A stretch of DNA of 64,000 bases from an uncultured Opitutaceae bacterium (GTDB taxonomy: Bacteria > Verrucomicrobiota > Verrucomicrobiia > Opitutales > Opitutaceae): positions 310,001 through 374,000 of the forward strand of contig OX638348.1 of the NCBI GenBank assembly GCA_951813085.1. Reading direction: 5' to 3'. A model generated the notes under the pieces. That model ran no database searches, was not told the DNA's origin, and saw nothing but the letters and a program-made list of their open reading frames with translations. Numbering within the stretch: position 1 is the first letter of the stretch; the number at the start of each line of letters is the position of its first letter. Below are positions 27,944 to 38,642 of the stretch, in pieces. Position numbers and translations under genes: made by a program.

Positions 27944-28781
27944 ATGCGCCTCTTTCTGCTGGCGTTGGCTTCGGGAGGATTAGGCGTTCGGAGAGCCGGA
28001 GATCATTCGGGACATTGAGTACGCTCGACCGAATGGCTATTCGCTTCTGTTGGATCTATACCTCCCTGAGGAGGCGACCGATGAAGCAGTCCCCTTGGTT
28101 GTATGGGTGCACGGGGGTGGCTGGAAGAATGGAAGCAAGAAGAATTCGAAGGCGGCGTGGCTTGCCAATGAAGGGATCGCGGTAGCCAGTATCAACTATC
28201 GCCTTACAGACGTCGCTCAATGGCCCGCTCAGATTGACGATTGCCGCGAAGCGGTTCGCTGGGCTCGTCGAAACGCGAGCGTGTTCGGGATCGATCCAGA
28301 TCGGATTGGAAGCTGGGGCTCCTCCGCAGGCGGGCATCTCGTCGCTCTGATGGGAACCTTGCCGTATCCAGAAAACGAGAGCGTCTCGAGCCGTGTATCT
28401 GCGGTATGCGACTGGTTTGGGCCTACTGAGCTTCTAACGATGCCACCAAACAATGTCGGAGATGGCCGAACGGAGGAGGACGTCGCGAATTCCAATGGAG
28501 CAAAGCTGCTGGGATGTACGGTTAAAGACTGTCCGGAACTCGCTAAGCAAGCAAGCGCCTACGACAATGTTTCTTCGGATGATGCTGCATTCCTAATCAT
28601 GCATGGAGACGAGGATCCCGGCGTACCGATAAAGCAGAGCATCCAGTTTCATGAGCGCCTAGAGAAGACGGGCGTCGACTCGCAATTCATAGTGGTCGAA
28701 GGAGCTGGCCACGGCGGAAAACTGTTCGAAACCCCGGAGGTGAAGGACACCGTTCTAGCGTTTTTTAGGACGCGTTTGTAA
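27944..28781 (+). pseudogene. Secreted alpha/beta-hydrolase (esterase), frameshifted after the signal peptide
   Basis: Carboxylesterase/lipase of the BD-FAE or acetyl-xylan-esterase-like group. The mature enzyme is read in one frame from 27984 to 28781: EIIRDIEYARPNGYSLLLD leads into the oxyanion motif VHGGGW, nucleophile in GSWGSSAGGHL, Asp in HGDEDPGVP and His in GAGHGG. That frame is closed upstream by a TAG at 27981 and its first usual initiator is a TTG at 28050, which would cut off the first strand. An ATG at 27944 in another frame gives a perfect signal-peptide start (MRLFLLALASGGLG). A one-base change near 27975-27984 joins the two into about 278 aa. Confidence 0.82.
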
Positions 28782-28883
28782 GGGGGCGATGGGATATTTT
28801 CCCTTGATCTCGCATAGGTAATTCCACAGGGTGTTAATTGCAGATCAACATTCGCGCTGTTACGCGAGCATCCCCTCGTTCCT

Positions 28884-30646
28884 ATGTCCGTCCCCAACCT
28901 CCGCTTTGCCGCCCTCATTTCCTCCGCTCTTCTTGCATCTCCCTTTTTCTGCCAGGCCGCTAGCTGGCTTCCTATCACCGACGAGGAGAGGGCGCTCACT
29001 CAGTCCGAGATCGATCCAAATGCGGGAGCGGAGGTATTGTACAAGTCGCTGCTCCTTGATGATGAGCAACCCGAGAATTCCTATCGTGAGTTCTATTTGC
29101 GAATCAAAATTTATGACGAGCGGGGCGCCGAGAGCTTGGGCAAGTATCGAATAACCTATCATACTGGAAGCTCTAGGCTTGGTTCCCACAGCGCCCGTAT
29201 CGTCAAGGCGGATGGATCGATTCGAGAGGTGGGCAAGGCGGAGTTTTACGAGCAGAATCTACAGAATGAGCGTTTCGGATCCGTTAGAGCGCGGGCCTTT
29301 TCATTCCCAGAACTGGAAGCCGGAGATATCGTGGATATCAAGTATCGCATCAATCTTTTGGAATACTATTATCAACCAGAGCTTTTCTTGACCTTCCAAG
29401 AGCGGTGGCCCCTTCGGAGAGCGGATGTCAAAGTACGCCCGGCGACATGGGTGGATCACTTCACTTATATAAAGTGGATGACTTCGCGCTGCGATTCTCG
29501 CGGCATGAAGCAAAACGCAAAAGGGTTTTACGAACTAACCGTCGAAAATTTCCCAGCTCACATCGAAGAGCCGCATCAGCCGCCGGAAAAGAACAGCGTC
29601 GCATGGCTGCTTTTCTACTTGGCCCCGAACGGCAAGCAAGGGGACGACTATTGGAAAAGCGAAGGTATTAAGATGTACCGATTGATGAACTCTCGGACCA
29701 AGCCAGGCAGCCAAACAAAAGCTGCGTTGGCGTCAGCGTTGGACGGCGTTTCAGGTGACGAAGAACAACGCCTGCAGGCGTTGTACCGATACTGCGTAAC
29801 GGAAATACCCAATGCGACGCATAGCGAGCCGGACATGCTCACTCCTAAGCAGAGAAAGGAGATCGATGGAAATATGACCGCGGAAAAAATCCTATCCCAA
29901 GGATATGGGAACAGGAAGAATATCAATACGGTCTTTTGCGCCATGGCGCGAGCTGCGGGATTCGATGCGAGGTTGGCGGCTCTCAGCTCTCGGGATGGAT
30001 ATCGATTCAGCAAGGTACTTACGTCGATCGATACTACCATGAAGCGGCGTTGCATTGCGGTGAAGCTCGGAGAAAAATGGGCGTACTTCGACCCTGGAGG
30101 AAAGTATCCTCCCTTCGGTGAGCTGGATTGGAATGAGCAAGGCGTCGCCGCGTTGATTGCGGACAAGAAAAATCTGATACTGGAAGCGGTCACGTTCGGG
30201 CCGCCGGAGACTTCCATGCAAAAGGGCATCGCGACGATGGAATTGAGCGAAAAAGGGACGCTTTTTGGGAAAGTGAATTTTGAATTTTCAGGGCATTACG
30301 GTGTTACGTTCAAGCGTGCCATCGATGGATTGACGCCTAAAGAGCGCGTGACCTTCGTGAAGGAAGCGGTGGAGGAAATATGGCCCCGGGCATCGATAAG
30401 CGCGGTTGAAATTGAGAATGCCGCCAGTCCCATAGCTCCTTTGAAATTCTCGTGCGATGTTAGCATTGTGGATTATGCGGAATCGATCGGAGACCGGCTC
30501 TTCGTGCAGGTGAATATGTTCGAAGAATCTGCTGATCCCGAATTTCCGACTTGTTTTTCGCGTATCCAAGAAGCGAAAACCTCGCAGTTGAAATCAAGTT
30601 GCCGGATAATTTCGAGCTCGAATTCCGATTTCCGAAGCGAAGGTAA
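28884..30646 (+). pseudogene. DUF3857/transglutaminase-like protein A, catalytic site lost, 3' part shifted and short
   Basis: Secreted protein with signal peptide (about 1-26), DUF3857 beta domain (about 65-230) and transglutaminase-like core (about 290-420). The core's active-site region reads SQGYGNRKNINTVF (340s) where active relatives have YGDCKDK, so the Cys and Asp are absent and the domain should be catalytically dead. DUF3858-like strands follow. Near 30530-30560 the frame breaks: FFAYPRSENLAVEIKLPDNF continues in another frame and stops at 30646, while the original frame ends at 30665. The usual last 80-100 residues of the family are missing. Protein B follows immediately and is itself missing its start, so a deletion between the two is likely. 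Confidence 0.75.
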
Positions 30647-30678
30647 AGCTGCCAGATTGGCTTGACCAGGCAATCGCG

Positions 30679-32555
30679 GTGGAGAATCCAGACTTCAATG
30701 AGAATAATCCTCCGGAAATCGTAGTTTTATGGGACGAGGGGAAATACGAATTTGGTGAAGACGGAAGCTTGTACCGGAATGTCAGATACGCGTTTCGAAT
30801 TGTCGATTCTGGCGGTAAATCAAGGGCTCGGATGTCAGCTCAGTACATAAAAGGGAGCGCAAAGATCACGCAACTAAATGCATGGGCAATTGACAAGGAA
30901 GGGGAAGCCTACGCATTCAAAAATAGCGAGATTGAAGATATTGGAATAACCGATTATTCACTGTATTCGGAAAATAGAGCTAAGACCATAGATGGCAGAA
31001 GCAAGTGCATGGTCGGTTCTGTTTTTGCTTATGAGTACGAAGTAGAGGAAAAGTCCGTATTTTCTCAATACAGATGGTATTTTCAATCTAGCGTTCCGGT
31101 TGCGCTTTCGCGTTTGGAGGTCGTTGTTCCTGAGGGATGGCGTGTTGAGGAAACTCGATTCAACGCGGCTCCCAAGTCTATATTCGCGGACAGCAGCTAT
31201 CTATGGGAGATGAGGGACATGCCCATGATAGCGAGGGAGAAGGACGCTCCTTATCGAAGCGTCAAGCGCTCATTCATTACGCTGGATGTTCGCTCGCCAG
31301 AGAACAAATTGACGCGTCATAGCGCGCTAGCGTTTGAAACTTGGGAGGACATCTCAAACTATACGGCCGAGATTCAAGATCCTCAAACAGCCCCAACACC
31401 TGAGATCGTAGACAAAGCGCGTGAGCTAACGGAAGGGAAAGATGATGTATGGGGGAAAGTGAAAGCCTTGGGGGAGTATGTTAAATCGATGCGATATGCG
31501 TCAATCAGCATGGATTTGGCGCAGGCGGGGGCTATATTCCTCGCTCGGCAGCGGATGTCTTCAGCGTAGGATATGGGGATTGCAAGGACAAGACGAACCT
31601 TCTTCGATCCATGCTGGGGGTTGTAGGGATCAAGGCGTATCCCGTTGTAGTGAACGGTACTGACAACGACCGCGTCTATCCCGATTGGCCTTCGACGTAC
31701 TACTTCAATCACTGCATTGCGGCGATCGAGGTAGACGAAACCGTGGAGACGCCAGCGGTAGTTGAAGACGAGGATTTGGGCCGCATTCTATTTTTCGACC
31801 CGACATCGTCGCTCACGCCGGTTGGCGAGTTGCCCTTCGACGAGCAAGGAGGATTGACTGTGATTGGGAAGCGGGGTCTGGACAGGCTTGTGCGCTTGCC
31901 GCAAGCGCCGCCAGAGATGAACACAACTCGTAGAGTAGAAGCAGAGTTGTATCCAAATGGAGCGATATTGGGAGTAGTGAATGATACGTACTATGGCAAG
32001 CAAGCCGACGAAGAGCGGTTGCTAAGACTACGCAACGATGAAAAAGAATATCAGGCGATCTGTGAACGCTGGGTAGGGGATGGGAACGCGAGCGCAGTGG
32101 TCAAGCTGCACCAAGTGAGCGATAACGCGGAATCTGATCGCTCATTCAAAGTGGATTTCGAATTCGCTATTCCACGCTACGCGAAGAACATGCGGAATCA
32201 GTTGCTGATATTCAAGCCAGCTATCCTGTCGCGACAGGATGAAAGCCCGTACATGAAACGTTCGCGCAAGCTGCCACTTCGAATCTCCCCTGAAAAAGAA
32301 GAGGAGACGTCTACGATATACATTCCCTTGGGCTTCAAGGTTGACGACATGAAGGAGTCCATTGAGATCGAGACGGATTTTGCTCGTTACTCCGCCACTT
32401 TGAAACAAGTGGACGACAAGCTCCTTTTTGAGTGGTCATTGGTTTTTGATGACGAGATTCTCCCTGCAGAAAGCTACGAAGATATTCAGGACTTTTACCG
32501 CGCGGTAATTGAAACTGACCAGACGCCCGTAGTGCTCGCGCGGGTGAACAGCTGA
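30679..32555 (+). pseudogene. DUF3857/transglutaminase protein B, catalytic site present, frameshifted
   Basis: Paralogue of protein A. The coding frame is open from 30610 (KVKLPDWLDQAIAVENPDF is the normal beginning of the mature domain), but the only usual initiator is a GTG at 30679 and there is no signal peptide. The DUF3857 part ends in a TAG at 31569; the core continues in another frame as GGGYIPRSAADVFSVGYGDC, with the catalytic Cys codon at 31581-31583, through to 32555. The shift coincides with a run of five G at 31527-31531, where one extra base restores a single frame. The C-terminal DUF3858-like half is complete (YEDIQDFYRAVIETDQTPVV). Likely acted in the periplasm; substrate unknown. 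Confidence 0.78.
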
Positions 32556-32582
32556 GGATTTGAGGAGAAATCTCAGCCGCCC

Positions 32583-33281
32583 TTAGCGAATCCAGGCGTA
32601 GATCGGGAAGTTCTTGAGGGCGCCTTCTGTGTCGTCGGGGCTGGAGAGGAAGCAGGTCTCGCGGACTTTGGTATCCGTAGATTTAGGGGTGATTTTTAGC
32701 AGGAACTTGTGTTTAGGCTCCAGCGTTTCGATTTCGAAAGTGAACTGGGAACTTTCGAGATCTGAATTCTTTATAACGACTTGGTTGATATCCATGGGGC
32801 GTTTAGCGTGGATGACGATTTCACAATCCTTGGTATCCGCTGCTTCGTCTACTCTCCATAGAAGGGCGCGTCGCTTGAGTTGAATGAGCTGGGGTATATC
32901 GACGTTCAAGGTGAGCGTATAGGATTTCGATCCACTGGGTTCCTGGGTCAGGACGGTGATTTCCTTATGTTGCTTGCCAATGCGATTTCCTATGTCGAAG
33001 GTCGCCAGGAGCTTCCCGGATTCTCCAGGGGCGTAAGTGTCCTTCTCGAGTGAAGGCACCGTGCATCCGCAAGACGTTTTGGTTTCTGCAATGGTGATGG
33101 GGCCGTCGCTATTGTTGGTGAATGCGTAGTAGGCGTTCACCTCCTTTTGGCCGAAATCCGCGTCGACGTCGATTAGGGTATCTTCCCAAGAGAGCGTTCC
33201 TTGGCCCCAAATGGATCCGCACACGAAGGATAGGATTGTAGCGGTAGCTAGTGCAGTTCTAGATAGACGATTGGATTGCAT
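32583..33281 (-). CDS. DUF1573 secreted protein
   Basis: A 232-aa protein with signal peptide from the ATG at 33281 (MQSNRLSRTALATATILSFV). The DUF1573 immunoglobulin-like domain covers about 30-130 with the family hallmark TKTSCGCTVPSLEKD and PGESGKLLATFDIGNRIGKQ. DUF1573 proteins are common surface or periplasmic proteins in Bacteroidetes, Planctomycetes and Verrucomicrobia; no biochemical role is fixed. Convergent with protein B and divergent from rph (83 bp apart). The longer open frame upstream overlaps rph and is ignored. Confidence 0.88.
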   Translation of the reverse strand: MQSNRLSRTALATATILSFVCGSIWGQGTLSWEDTLIDVDADFGQKEVNAYYAFTNNSDGPITIAETKTSCGCTVPSLEKDTYAPGESGKLLATFDIGNRIGKQHKEITVLTQEPSGSKSYTLTLNVDIPQLIQLKRRALLWRVDEAADTKDCEIVIHAKRPMDINQVVIKNSDLESSQFTFEIETLEPKHKFLLKITPKSTDTKVRETCFLSSPDDTEGALKNFPIYAWIR

Positions 33282-33364
33282 TGTGAATCCGGATGTTGGG
33301 GATTCCGGTCCGATTGTCGAACAAACTCCTTGCTCGTTCCGGGGGGAGCCGTTCTGATCGCCGG

Positions 33365-34123
33365 ATGACTGCATTTTCACGACCAGACGGTAGAGAGAAC
33401 GACGCGCTGCGCCCGGTATCATTCGAGGCGAATTTTGCGCCGAATGCGACGGGCTCGGTTCTGGTTTCCTTTGGGAATACGAAGGTGATTTGCGGCGCGA
33501 CCCTGGAGAAGAAGGTTCCCGGATGGATGAGGGCCCAAAATGTCGAAGGGGGATGGCTAACCGCTGAGTATTCAATGCTGCCGTACAGTACTCATGATCG
33601 CAAGCAACGCGATTCCTCCAAAGGGCGGCTCGATGGCCGTTCCGTGGAAATCCAGAGACTCATCGGCCGGTCGCTCCGAGCGGTTATGGACCTTAAGAAA
33701 CTCCCCGGCTACACGCTGTGGGTCGATTGCGATGTTCTGCAAGCGGACGGAGGGACGCGCACGGCGTCAATTACGGGCGCCTATCTAGCGGCCCGCTTGG
33801 GAGTTCAGGCGCTTATTGAAGAAAAGAAGCTGGAAGAGAACCCCTTTAGCGATTCAGTCGCCGCAATCAGCGTTGGGATCTTCGAGGAGAATCCGGTTCT
33901 GGATCTCCCCTACCTTGAGGATCGGGACGCTAGCGTGGACTTCAACGTTGTGATGACGGGGAGCGCTCAATACGTTGAGGTTCAAGGAACGGGTGAAGAA
34001 GCGACATTCTCCGAGGATCAATTAGCCGCGTTGCTCGTCTTGGCGAAAAAGGGGTGCAGCGAAATCTCGGCGCTGCAGACAGCGTTCCTATCGAAGCAGC
34101 TGCTGTCTGGAATTGGCAGTTGA
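33365..34123 (+). CDS. rph: Ribonuclease PH
   Basis: Phosphorolytic 3'-5' exoribonuclease that trims tRNA precursors; 252 aa from the ATG at 33365. Family blocks are complete: RPDGRENDALRPVSFE at the start, GNTKVICGATLEKKVPGWM, YSMLPYSTHDRKQRDSSKGR with the arginines that bind phosphate and RNA, EIQRLIGRSLRAVMD, and VLQADGGTRTASITGAY. The length and C-terminus (VLAKKGCSEISALQ) are normal, so it should be active. About 100 bp separate it from sucC. Confidence 0.96.
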   Translation: MTAFSRPDGRENDALRPVSFEANFAPNATGSVLVSFGNTKVICGATLEKKVPGWMRAQNVEGGWLTAEYSMLPYSTHDRKQRDSSKGRLDGRSVEIQRLIGRSLRAVMDLKKLPGYTLWVDCDVLQADGGTRTASITGAYLAARLGVQALIEEKKLEENPFSDSVAAISVGIFEENPVLDLPYLEDRDASVDFNVVMTGSAQYVEVQGTGEEATFSEDQLAALLVLAKKGCSEISALQTAFLSKQLLSGIGS

Positions 34124-34222
34124 GCGCTGGGAATCCCGCAATATAGCAATCGTGGCGATATCTCTTTGATTTTTTCGAGCGGGGTCCCTTAATGCAGATC
34201 TTTCCTTACTTAGGGCTATAAA

Positions 34223-35410
34223 ATGAACATTCACGAATATCAGGCAAAGCAACTGTTTGCTCAATACGGCATTCCGTGTCCGAAAGGCGCGGCGACCAGT
34301 TCGAAGGACGAATTCGAGTCCTGCATCGATTCGCTGGGCGAAGGATTGATCGTCGTAAAATCTCAAATTCATGCAGGCGGTCGCGGCAAAGGGACCTTTA
34401 CCGATGGCTTCCAGGGTGGAGTGAAGCTCGCGAAAACGAAAGAAGAGGCGCTGGATTTCGCGAATAGAATGCTTAACAACACGCTTGTAACCGTTCAGAC
34501 TGGACCTGCGGGCCGAGAGGTTCAGACGATTTACTTTACCGAGGGCGCGGATATCGAAAAAGAGTACTACTTGGCGATCCTGATGGACCGCGCTACGTCC
34601 GCTCCGGTGGTTGTCGCCTCGACGGAAGGGGGAGTCGAAATCGAGAAATTGGCCGAGGAAACCCCGGAAAAGATATTCAAGGCATTCGTTGATCCGTCGA
34701 TCGGCCTCCAGGCCCATCAAGCGCGGAATATAGCGTTCAAGCTAGGATTCGAGGGGAAGCAAGCTGGCGCCTGCGCCAACCTGATTTTCAATCTGTATAA
34801 GATGTTCTGGGACACCGACGCGGACATGGTTGAGGTTAACCCTTTAATCAGCACTTCGGACGGCGGTGTCAGCGCATTGGACGCGAAAGTCAGTTTCGAT
34901 TCGAACGCGCTTTACCGTCACAAGGATATCGTCGCTTTCCGGGATTTGAACGAAGAGGACCCCAAGGAAATCGAGGCTTCGAAGTTCGATCTCAACTACA
35001 TCGCGTTGGATGGCAATATCGCTTGCCTGGTGAACGGCGCGGGGCTCGCCATGGCCACAATGGACATCATCAATCATTGCGGTGGCGAAGCCGCCAACTT
35101 TCTCGATGTTGGAGGAGGGGCGACCGCAGAGCAAGTGACTGCCGCTTTCAAGATCATCCTGAGCGACCCGAAAGTGGAGGGGATCCTAGTCAATATATTT
35201 GGCGGTATCATGCAATGCGATGTAATTGCTCAAGGCGTGATCGAAGCGGCCAAGGCAGTGAGCCTAGACAAGCCGCTGGTCGTCCGACTGGAGGGTACTA
35301 ACGTAGAGCAAGGGAAGAAGCTTCTTGCCGATAGCGGGATAGAGATTACGTCGGCTGACAGTCTGGCGGATGCCGCTCAGAAAATCGTGGATATCGTAGC
35401 CGCCAGCTAA
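34223..35410 (+). CDS. sucC: Succinyl-CoA synthetase, beta subunit
   Basis: ATP-grasp subunit of the TCA-cycle enzyme that makes succinate and ATP from succinyl-CoA; 395 aa. [20 protein letters not shown] is the canonical start; [13 protein letters not shown] carries nucleotide-binding residues, and the C-terminal CoA-ligase part has [13 protein letters not shown] and [15 protein letters not shown]. The alpha subunit follows after 27 bp. No lesion is present in this pair, in contrast to several genes nearby. Confidence 0.97.
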   Translation: MNIHEYQAKQLFAQYGIPCPKGAATSSKDEFESCIDSLGEGLIVVKSQIHAGGRGKGTFTDGFQGGVKLAKTKEEALDFANRMLNNTLVTVQTGPAGREVQTIYFTEGADIEKEYYLAILMDRATSAPVVVASTEGGVEIEKLAEETPEKIFKAFVDPSIGLQAHQARNIAFKLGFEGKQAGACANLIFNLYKMFWDTDADMVEVNPLISTSDGGVSALDAKVSFDSNALYRHKDIVAFRDLNEEDPKEIEASKFDLNYIALDGNIACLVNGAGLAMATMDIINHCGGEAANFLDVGGGATAEQVTAAFKIILSDPKVEGILVNIFGGIMQCDVIAQGVIEAAKAVSLDKPLVVRLEGTNVEQGKKLLADSGIEITSADSLADAAQKIVDIVAAS

Positions 35411-35437
35411 CCCAATCGTAGTAAGGAAATAATTACA

Positions 35438-36313
35438 ATGAGCGTACTTGTTAACAAAGATACACGAGTAGTTTTCACAGGAATCACCGGCAAGTCGGGT
35501 GGCTTTCACGCGAAGCAGTGCATGGACTATGGCACGCAAGTAGTGGCGGGGGTGACTCCCGGCAAGGGCGGCCAGGTCTTTGAAGGAAGCGTACCGGTTT
35601 ATAACACGGTAACGGACTCAGTGTCTCAGGAAGGCGCAAACACAGCCTGCGTATTCGTGCCGCCTCCCTTCGCGGCGGATTCGATATTGGAATGCCTGGA
35701 TGCGGGCATCGAGTTGATTATCGCTATTACGGAAGGCATTCCGGTCAATGACATGGCGAAGGTAAAGAAAAAGCTCCTTGAAACCAACGCGCGATTGATT
35801 GGACCCAACTGTCCGGGCGTGATCACGCCCGGAGAATGCAAGATTGGCATTATGCCTGGCTATATCCATAAACCGGGTACGGTGGGAATCGTATCTCGAT
35901 CGGGTACCTTGACCTACGAAGCGGTTTGGCAGGTAACCAGCCTAGGCTACGGTCAGTCGACCTGCATTGGGATTGGCGGGGATCCAATTAACGGAACGAA
36001 TCACACAGATGCTTTGAAGCTGTTCAACGAGGATCCAGATACGGAAGCGATCGTCATGATCGGCGAAATCGGCGGCGACGCGGAAGAAAAGGCCTCTGAA
36101 TATATCAAGGAGCATGTGAAGAAGCCGATAGTGGGATTCATCGCAGGAACGACGGCTCCTCCGGGGCGCCGCATGGGGCATGCCGGAGCGATTGTTTCAG
36201 GCGGAAGCGGTACTGCGGAAGCGAAGATCGCGGCGATGGAAGCGGCGGGAGTCGTAGTCGCTAAGACGCCTTCGGATATGGGCGCTGCCTTGCTAGAGGC
36301 TTGGGGAAAATAG
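35438..36313 (+). CDS. sucD: Succinyl-CoA synthetase, alpha subunit
   Basis: CoA-binding subunit that carries the phosphohistidine, 291 aa. CoA-binding motif [19 protein letters not shown] is at the N-terminus, [20 protein letters not shown] in the middle, and the phosphorylated His lies in [18 protein letters not shown] at about residue 247. The ribosome binding site AAGGA is at 35423-35427. Forms an operon with sucC. Confidence 0.97.
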   Translation: MSVLVNKDTRVVFTGITGKSGGFHAKQCMDYGTQVVAGVTPGKGGQVFEGSVPVYNTVTDSVSQEGANTACVFVPPPFAADSILECLDAGIELIIAITEGIPVNDMAKVKKKLLETNARLIGPNCPGVITPGECKIGIMPGYIHKPGTVGIVSRSGTLTYEAVWQVTSLGYGQSTCIGIGGDPINGTNHTDALKLFNEDPDTEAIVMIGEIGGDAEEKASEYIKEHVKKPIVGFIAGTTAPPGRRMGHAGAIVSGGSGTAEAKIAAMEAAGVVVAKTPSDMGAALLEAWGK

Positions 36314-36375
36314 GGCCTATCGACAGCGGGTTGGCTCGTGGATATCCAGAGCGCTGAGCGCTCGGCGAACTCCGG

Positions 36376-37266
36376 TCATCTGGGATGTTCGTTGTTGATT
36401 TGGTCGAGCAAGAGATTTTTCGAATGATCCAGGGATGGATTGTCGATTCCTTTGATGATTTTGCGAGCGGCGGTGTGATGCCCCATATGGAAGCGAGTCT
36501 TGGCCATATAAAGCTGCATCATCTGCTTTTCTCCGGGATCGGTGACGAAGTCGACGAGTTGTTGCCACTCCTCCAGGGCAGCCTCCCAATTGGGTCTAGC
36601 GACATCGAAAAAGCTTTGAGCGTAACGCAATCGATAGGGGAGGTGCGCGGGCGCGAGGGTGGCGGCTTGACGGAAGCGTGACTGGATCTCGAGGTCGATG
36701 CCGTCTGGCAGGAACAGCTTGTCATCGAGAAAGAATTTCCGGTAGCTGAAGAGCAGGTTCCCAATCTGGTAGTGGTACAGAGGCTCGTCGGGTCGAAGGT
36801 CGATCGCCATTTGGTAGAATGCGAGGGCTTCCGGATACTTGCCTTCCTCTGCTTGATAATTTCCCAATTGGTTCTTTACGATGGCGTGATAGGGATCGAG
36901 CTGATCGGCCTTCATCAGCATGGCATTGGAGAGCTTGCGCTCGCCAACGCGGTGAAGCATCATCCCGTAGGATATGAAGCCCGCTGAATAACCCGGAGCG
37001 GCATTGATGAGCTTTTCGTATCCATCTACGATCGATTGCAGTTCCGTTTCAATCGAGTGAACGTCCTCGGTAGCCATCGCTTTCTCGTAGCGGTCATACG
37101 CGTTTTGCTCTCGCTCATTGAGCTGCTTCAGAATGTAGGCGGCCATGCTTTCGGTGTCGGGTCCGTCCTCGATATTCTCCTCCTCTGTACCTTGGGCCAA
37201 AAGGGGAAGCGCCAAGGCGGCGTGGAGACTGGCGATAGCGAGCGTTTTTTGAGCGATAGCAAGCAT
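36376..37266 (-). CDS. Secreted tetratricopeptide-repeat protein
   Basis: A 296-aa protein with signal peptide (cleavage after LLAQG, about residue 26), an acidic linker and several TPR-like helical pairs: FISYGMMLHRVGERKLSNAM, KNQLGNYQAEEGKYPEALAF and LYHYQIGNLLFSYRKF. TPRs mediate protein contacts; no catalytic part is seen. Convergent with sucD. The 62-bp gap between them holds a perfect 6-bp inverted repeat (GAGCGC TGA GCGCTC, 36349-36363) without a T-run. Confidence 0.82.
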   Translation of the reverse strand: MLAIAQKTLAIASLHAALALPLLAQGTEEENIEDGPDTESMAAYILKQLNEREQNAYDRYEKAMATEDVHSIETELQSIVDGYEKLINAAPGYSAGFISYGMMLHRVGERKLSNAMLMKADQLDPYHAIVKNQLGNYQAEEGKYPEALAFYQMAIDLRPDEPLYHYQIGNLLFSYRKFFLDDKLFLPDGIDLEIQSRFRQAATLAPAHLPYRLRYAQSFFDVARPNWEAALEEWQQLVDFVTDPGEKQMMQLYMAKTRFHMGHHTAARKIIKGIDNPSLDHSKNLLLDQINNEHPR

Positions 37267-37393
37267 GGCAGCGAGGATATATCTATTTATGTAAAGGAGG
37301 CGCGCAGTCTTTTGACGGCTGATTGGAGAGAACGTTCCAAATTCAGTTTTGCCCGATCCAACCTCAATTCCTTAAGATGTGGCTAGAATAAGG

Positions 37394-37732
37394 ATGAATC
37401 CAGACGTAAAAGCGTATTTCGACGATTTGAGAGGCGAGCGAAAGGCTCGGCTTTCAGCTCTTAACGACGCCTTCGTGAAGGCCGTTCCTTGAGCGAGGGT
37501 GACGATGCGGTATCGTATGCCGACCTTCGAGAGGGACGCGGATTGGGTTTCGTGCGCGAGTCAAAAACGCTACATCGCGGTCTATTTCTGCGGGCAAGAC
37601 GTCCTCTCGACGCTGAAGGAGAGGCATCCAGAGCTGGATTATGGAAAGGGCTGCGTTCGCATAAGAGACAGCACCGAGCTGCCCTTGGAAGCCTTGGTTG
37701 CGGCCTTCGAGCGAGCTCTGCATTCGAAATAG
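37394..37732 (+). pseudogene. DUF1801-like protein with premature stop
   Basis: From the ATG at 37394 the frame reads NPDVKAYFDDLRGERKARLS and then meets TGA at 37490-37492 (codon 33). The same frame continues downstream with MRYRMPTFERDADWVSCASQ and KRYIAVYFCG to a normal stop at 37732, giving the roughly 112-codon length and core pattern of the DUF1801 (YdhG-like) family. No frameshift is needed; only one codon differs. A GTG at 37499 could start a truncated 77-aa product. Confidence 0.7.
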
Positions 37733-37793
37733 CGACCAAGTTCTCGCTTGCCCCGTCTCATGGGTCGAGTCTTGCTCGGACTGGAGAGTCGCC

Positions 37794-38528
37794 ATGTACC
37801 GGAATTTGAGTTCTGACAAAATCTTGGAAACGATCGAGATGCTTGGGAAGCGTATCGAGGAACGCTTCCCCAATTCCAAGCTAAAGCAGGTTTGCGATTC
37901 TCTGATGGATATCGCCCGCGATTCGAAAGCGAAGGCTGAGTGGATAGACCGGCCGAATTATCCCTTACGCATTGGAATCGGAGCCGTGATGGTTCTCGGA
38001 TTTGTCGCATTGGGCTTCAGCCTTTCTCTGGTCGAGCTCGAGGAGAGCCGTATCAGCCTGGGAGATCTGATTGTTCTATTTGAAGCCACAATTCGCGATG
38101 TCATAATCATTGGCGTAGCAGTATTCTTCCTGCTGACCATCGAAACGCGTATCAAGCGGGCGCGAGCGCTGCGCGCCTTGCACGAGCTACGGTTGATCGC
38201 TCATGTGATAGACATGCATCAGCTTACGAAGGACCCGAATGCAATTCTCAATCGTACGCCGATAATAACGCCGTCTTCGCCCTCGCGCGATATGACGCCA
38301 TTCGAATTGAATCGGTATCTGGACTACTGCAGCGAGTTGCTTTCGCTAACGGGAAAAATCGCGGCGCTCTATATTCAAGGATTCCGCGACTCGGTTACCT
38401 TGTCGGCTGTAAATGACATCGAAAACCTGACAAACGATCTCAATCGGCAGATCTGGCAAAAGCTGATTATTCTCCAAGCATCTTATCGAGATCAGTCAGG
38501 CTCGGACTCCTCTGGGAAAATTGTGTAG
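37794..38528 (+). CDS. Hypothetical membrane protein
   Basis: A 244-aa protein that I do not recognise. The ATG at 37794 is chosen because a GGAGAG ribosome binding site lies 6 bp upstream; an upstream extension overlaps the DUF1801 remnant. Residues 1-55 are charged and helical. Two transmembrane helices follow at about 63-80 (IGAVMVLGFVALGFSLSL) and 103-118 (VIIIGVAVFFLLTI), then a charged segment ETRIKRARALRALHELRL and a cytoplasmic tail of about 110 residues. Possibly a stress- or osmo-related inner-membrane protein, but this is a guess. Confidence 0.7.
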   Translation: MYRNLSSDKILETIEMLGKRIEERFPNSKLKQVCDSLMDIARDSKAKAEWIDRPNYPLRIGIGAVMVLGFVALGFSLSLVELEESRISLGDLIVLFEATIRDVIIIGVAVFFLLTIETRIKRARALRALHELRLIAHVIDMHQLTKDPNAILNRTPIITPSSPSRDMTPFELNRYLDYCSELLSLTGKIAALYIQGFRDSVTLSAVNDIENLTNDLNRQIWQKLIILQASYRDQSGSDSSGKIV

Positions 38529-38642
38529 GGAGTCCGCTGCAGAGTGAAGAGGGGATTCGATAGGTTCGGTGGATATCGGCTAAATTGAATTTTTCTGCTA
38601 CTTGAGGACTTCAACCGGATCGGATTGTTTTGTGACGTCTTT

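Noticed and set aside
33282..33575. Upstream extension of the DUF1573 protein
   Set aside because: It runs antisense through the start of rph, and the ATG at 33281 gives a signal peptide.
36349..36363. Hairpin GAGCGC-TGA-GCGCTC as a terminator between sucD and the TPR gene
   Set aside because: The stem is only 6 bp, the loop 3 nt and no T-run follows on either strand, so a rho-independent terminator is not supported.
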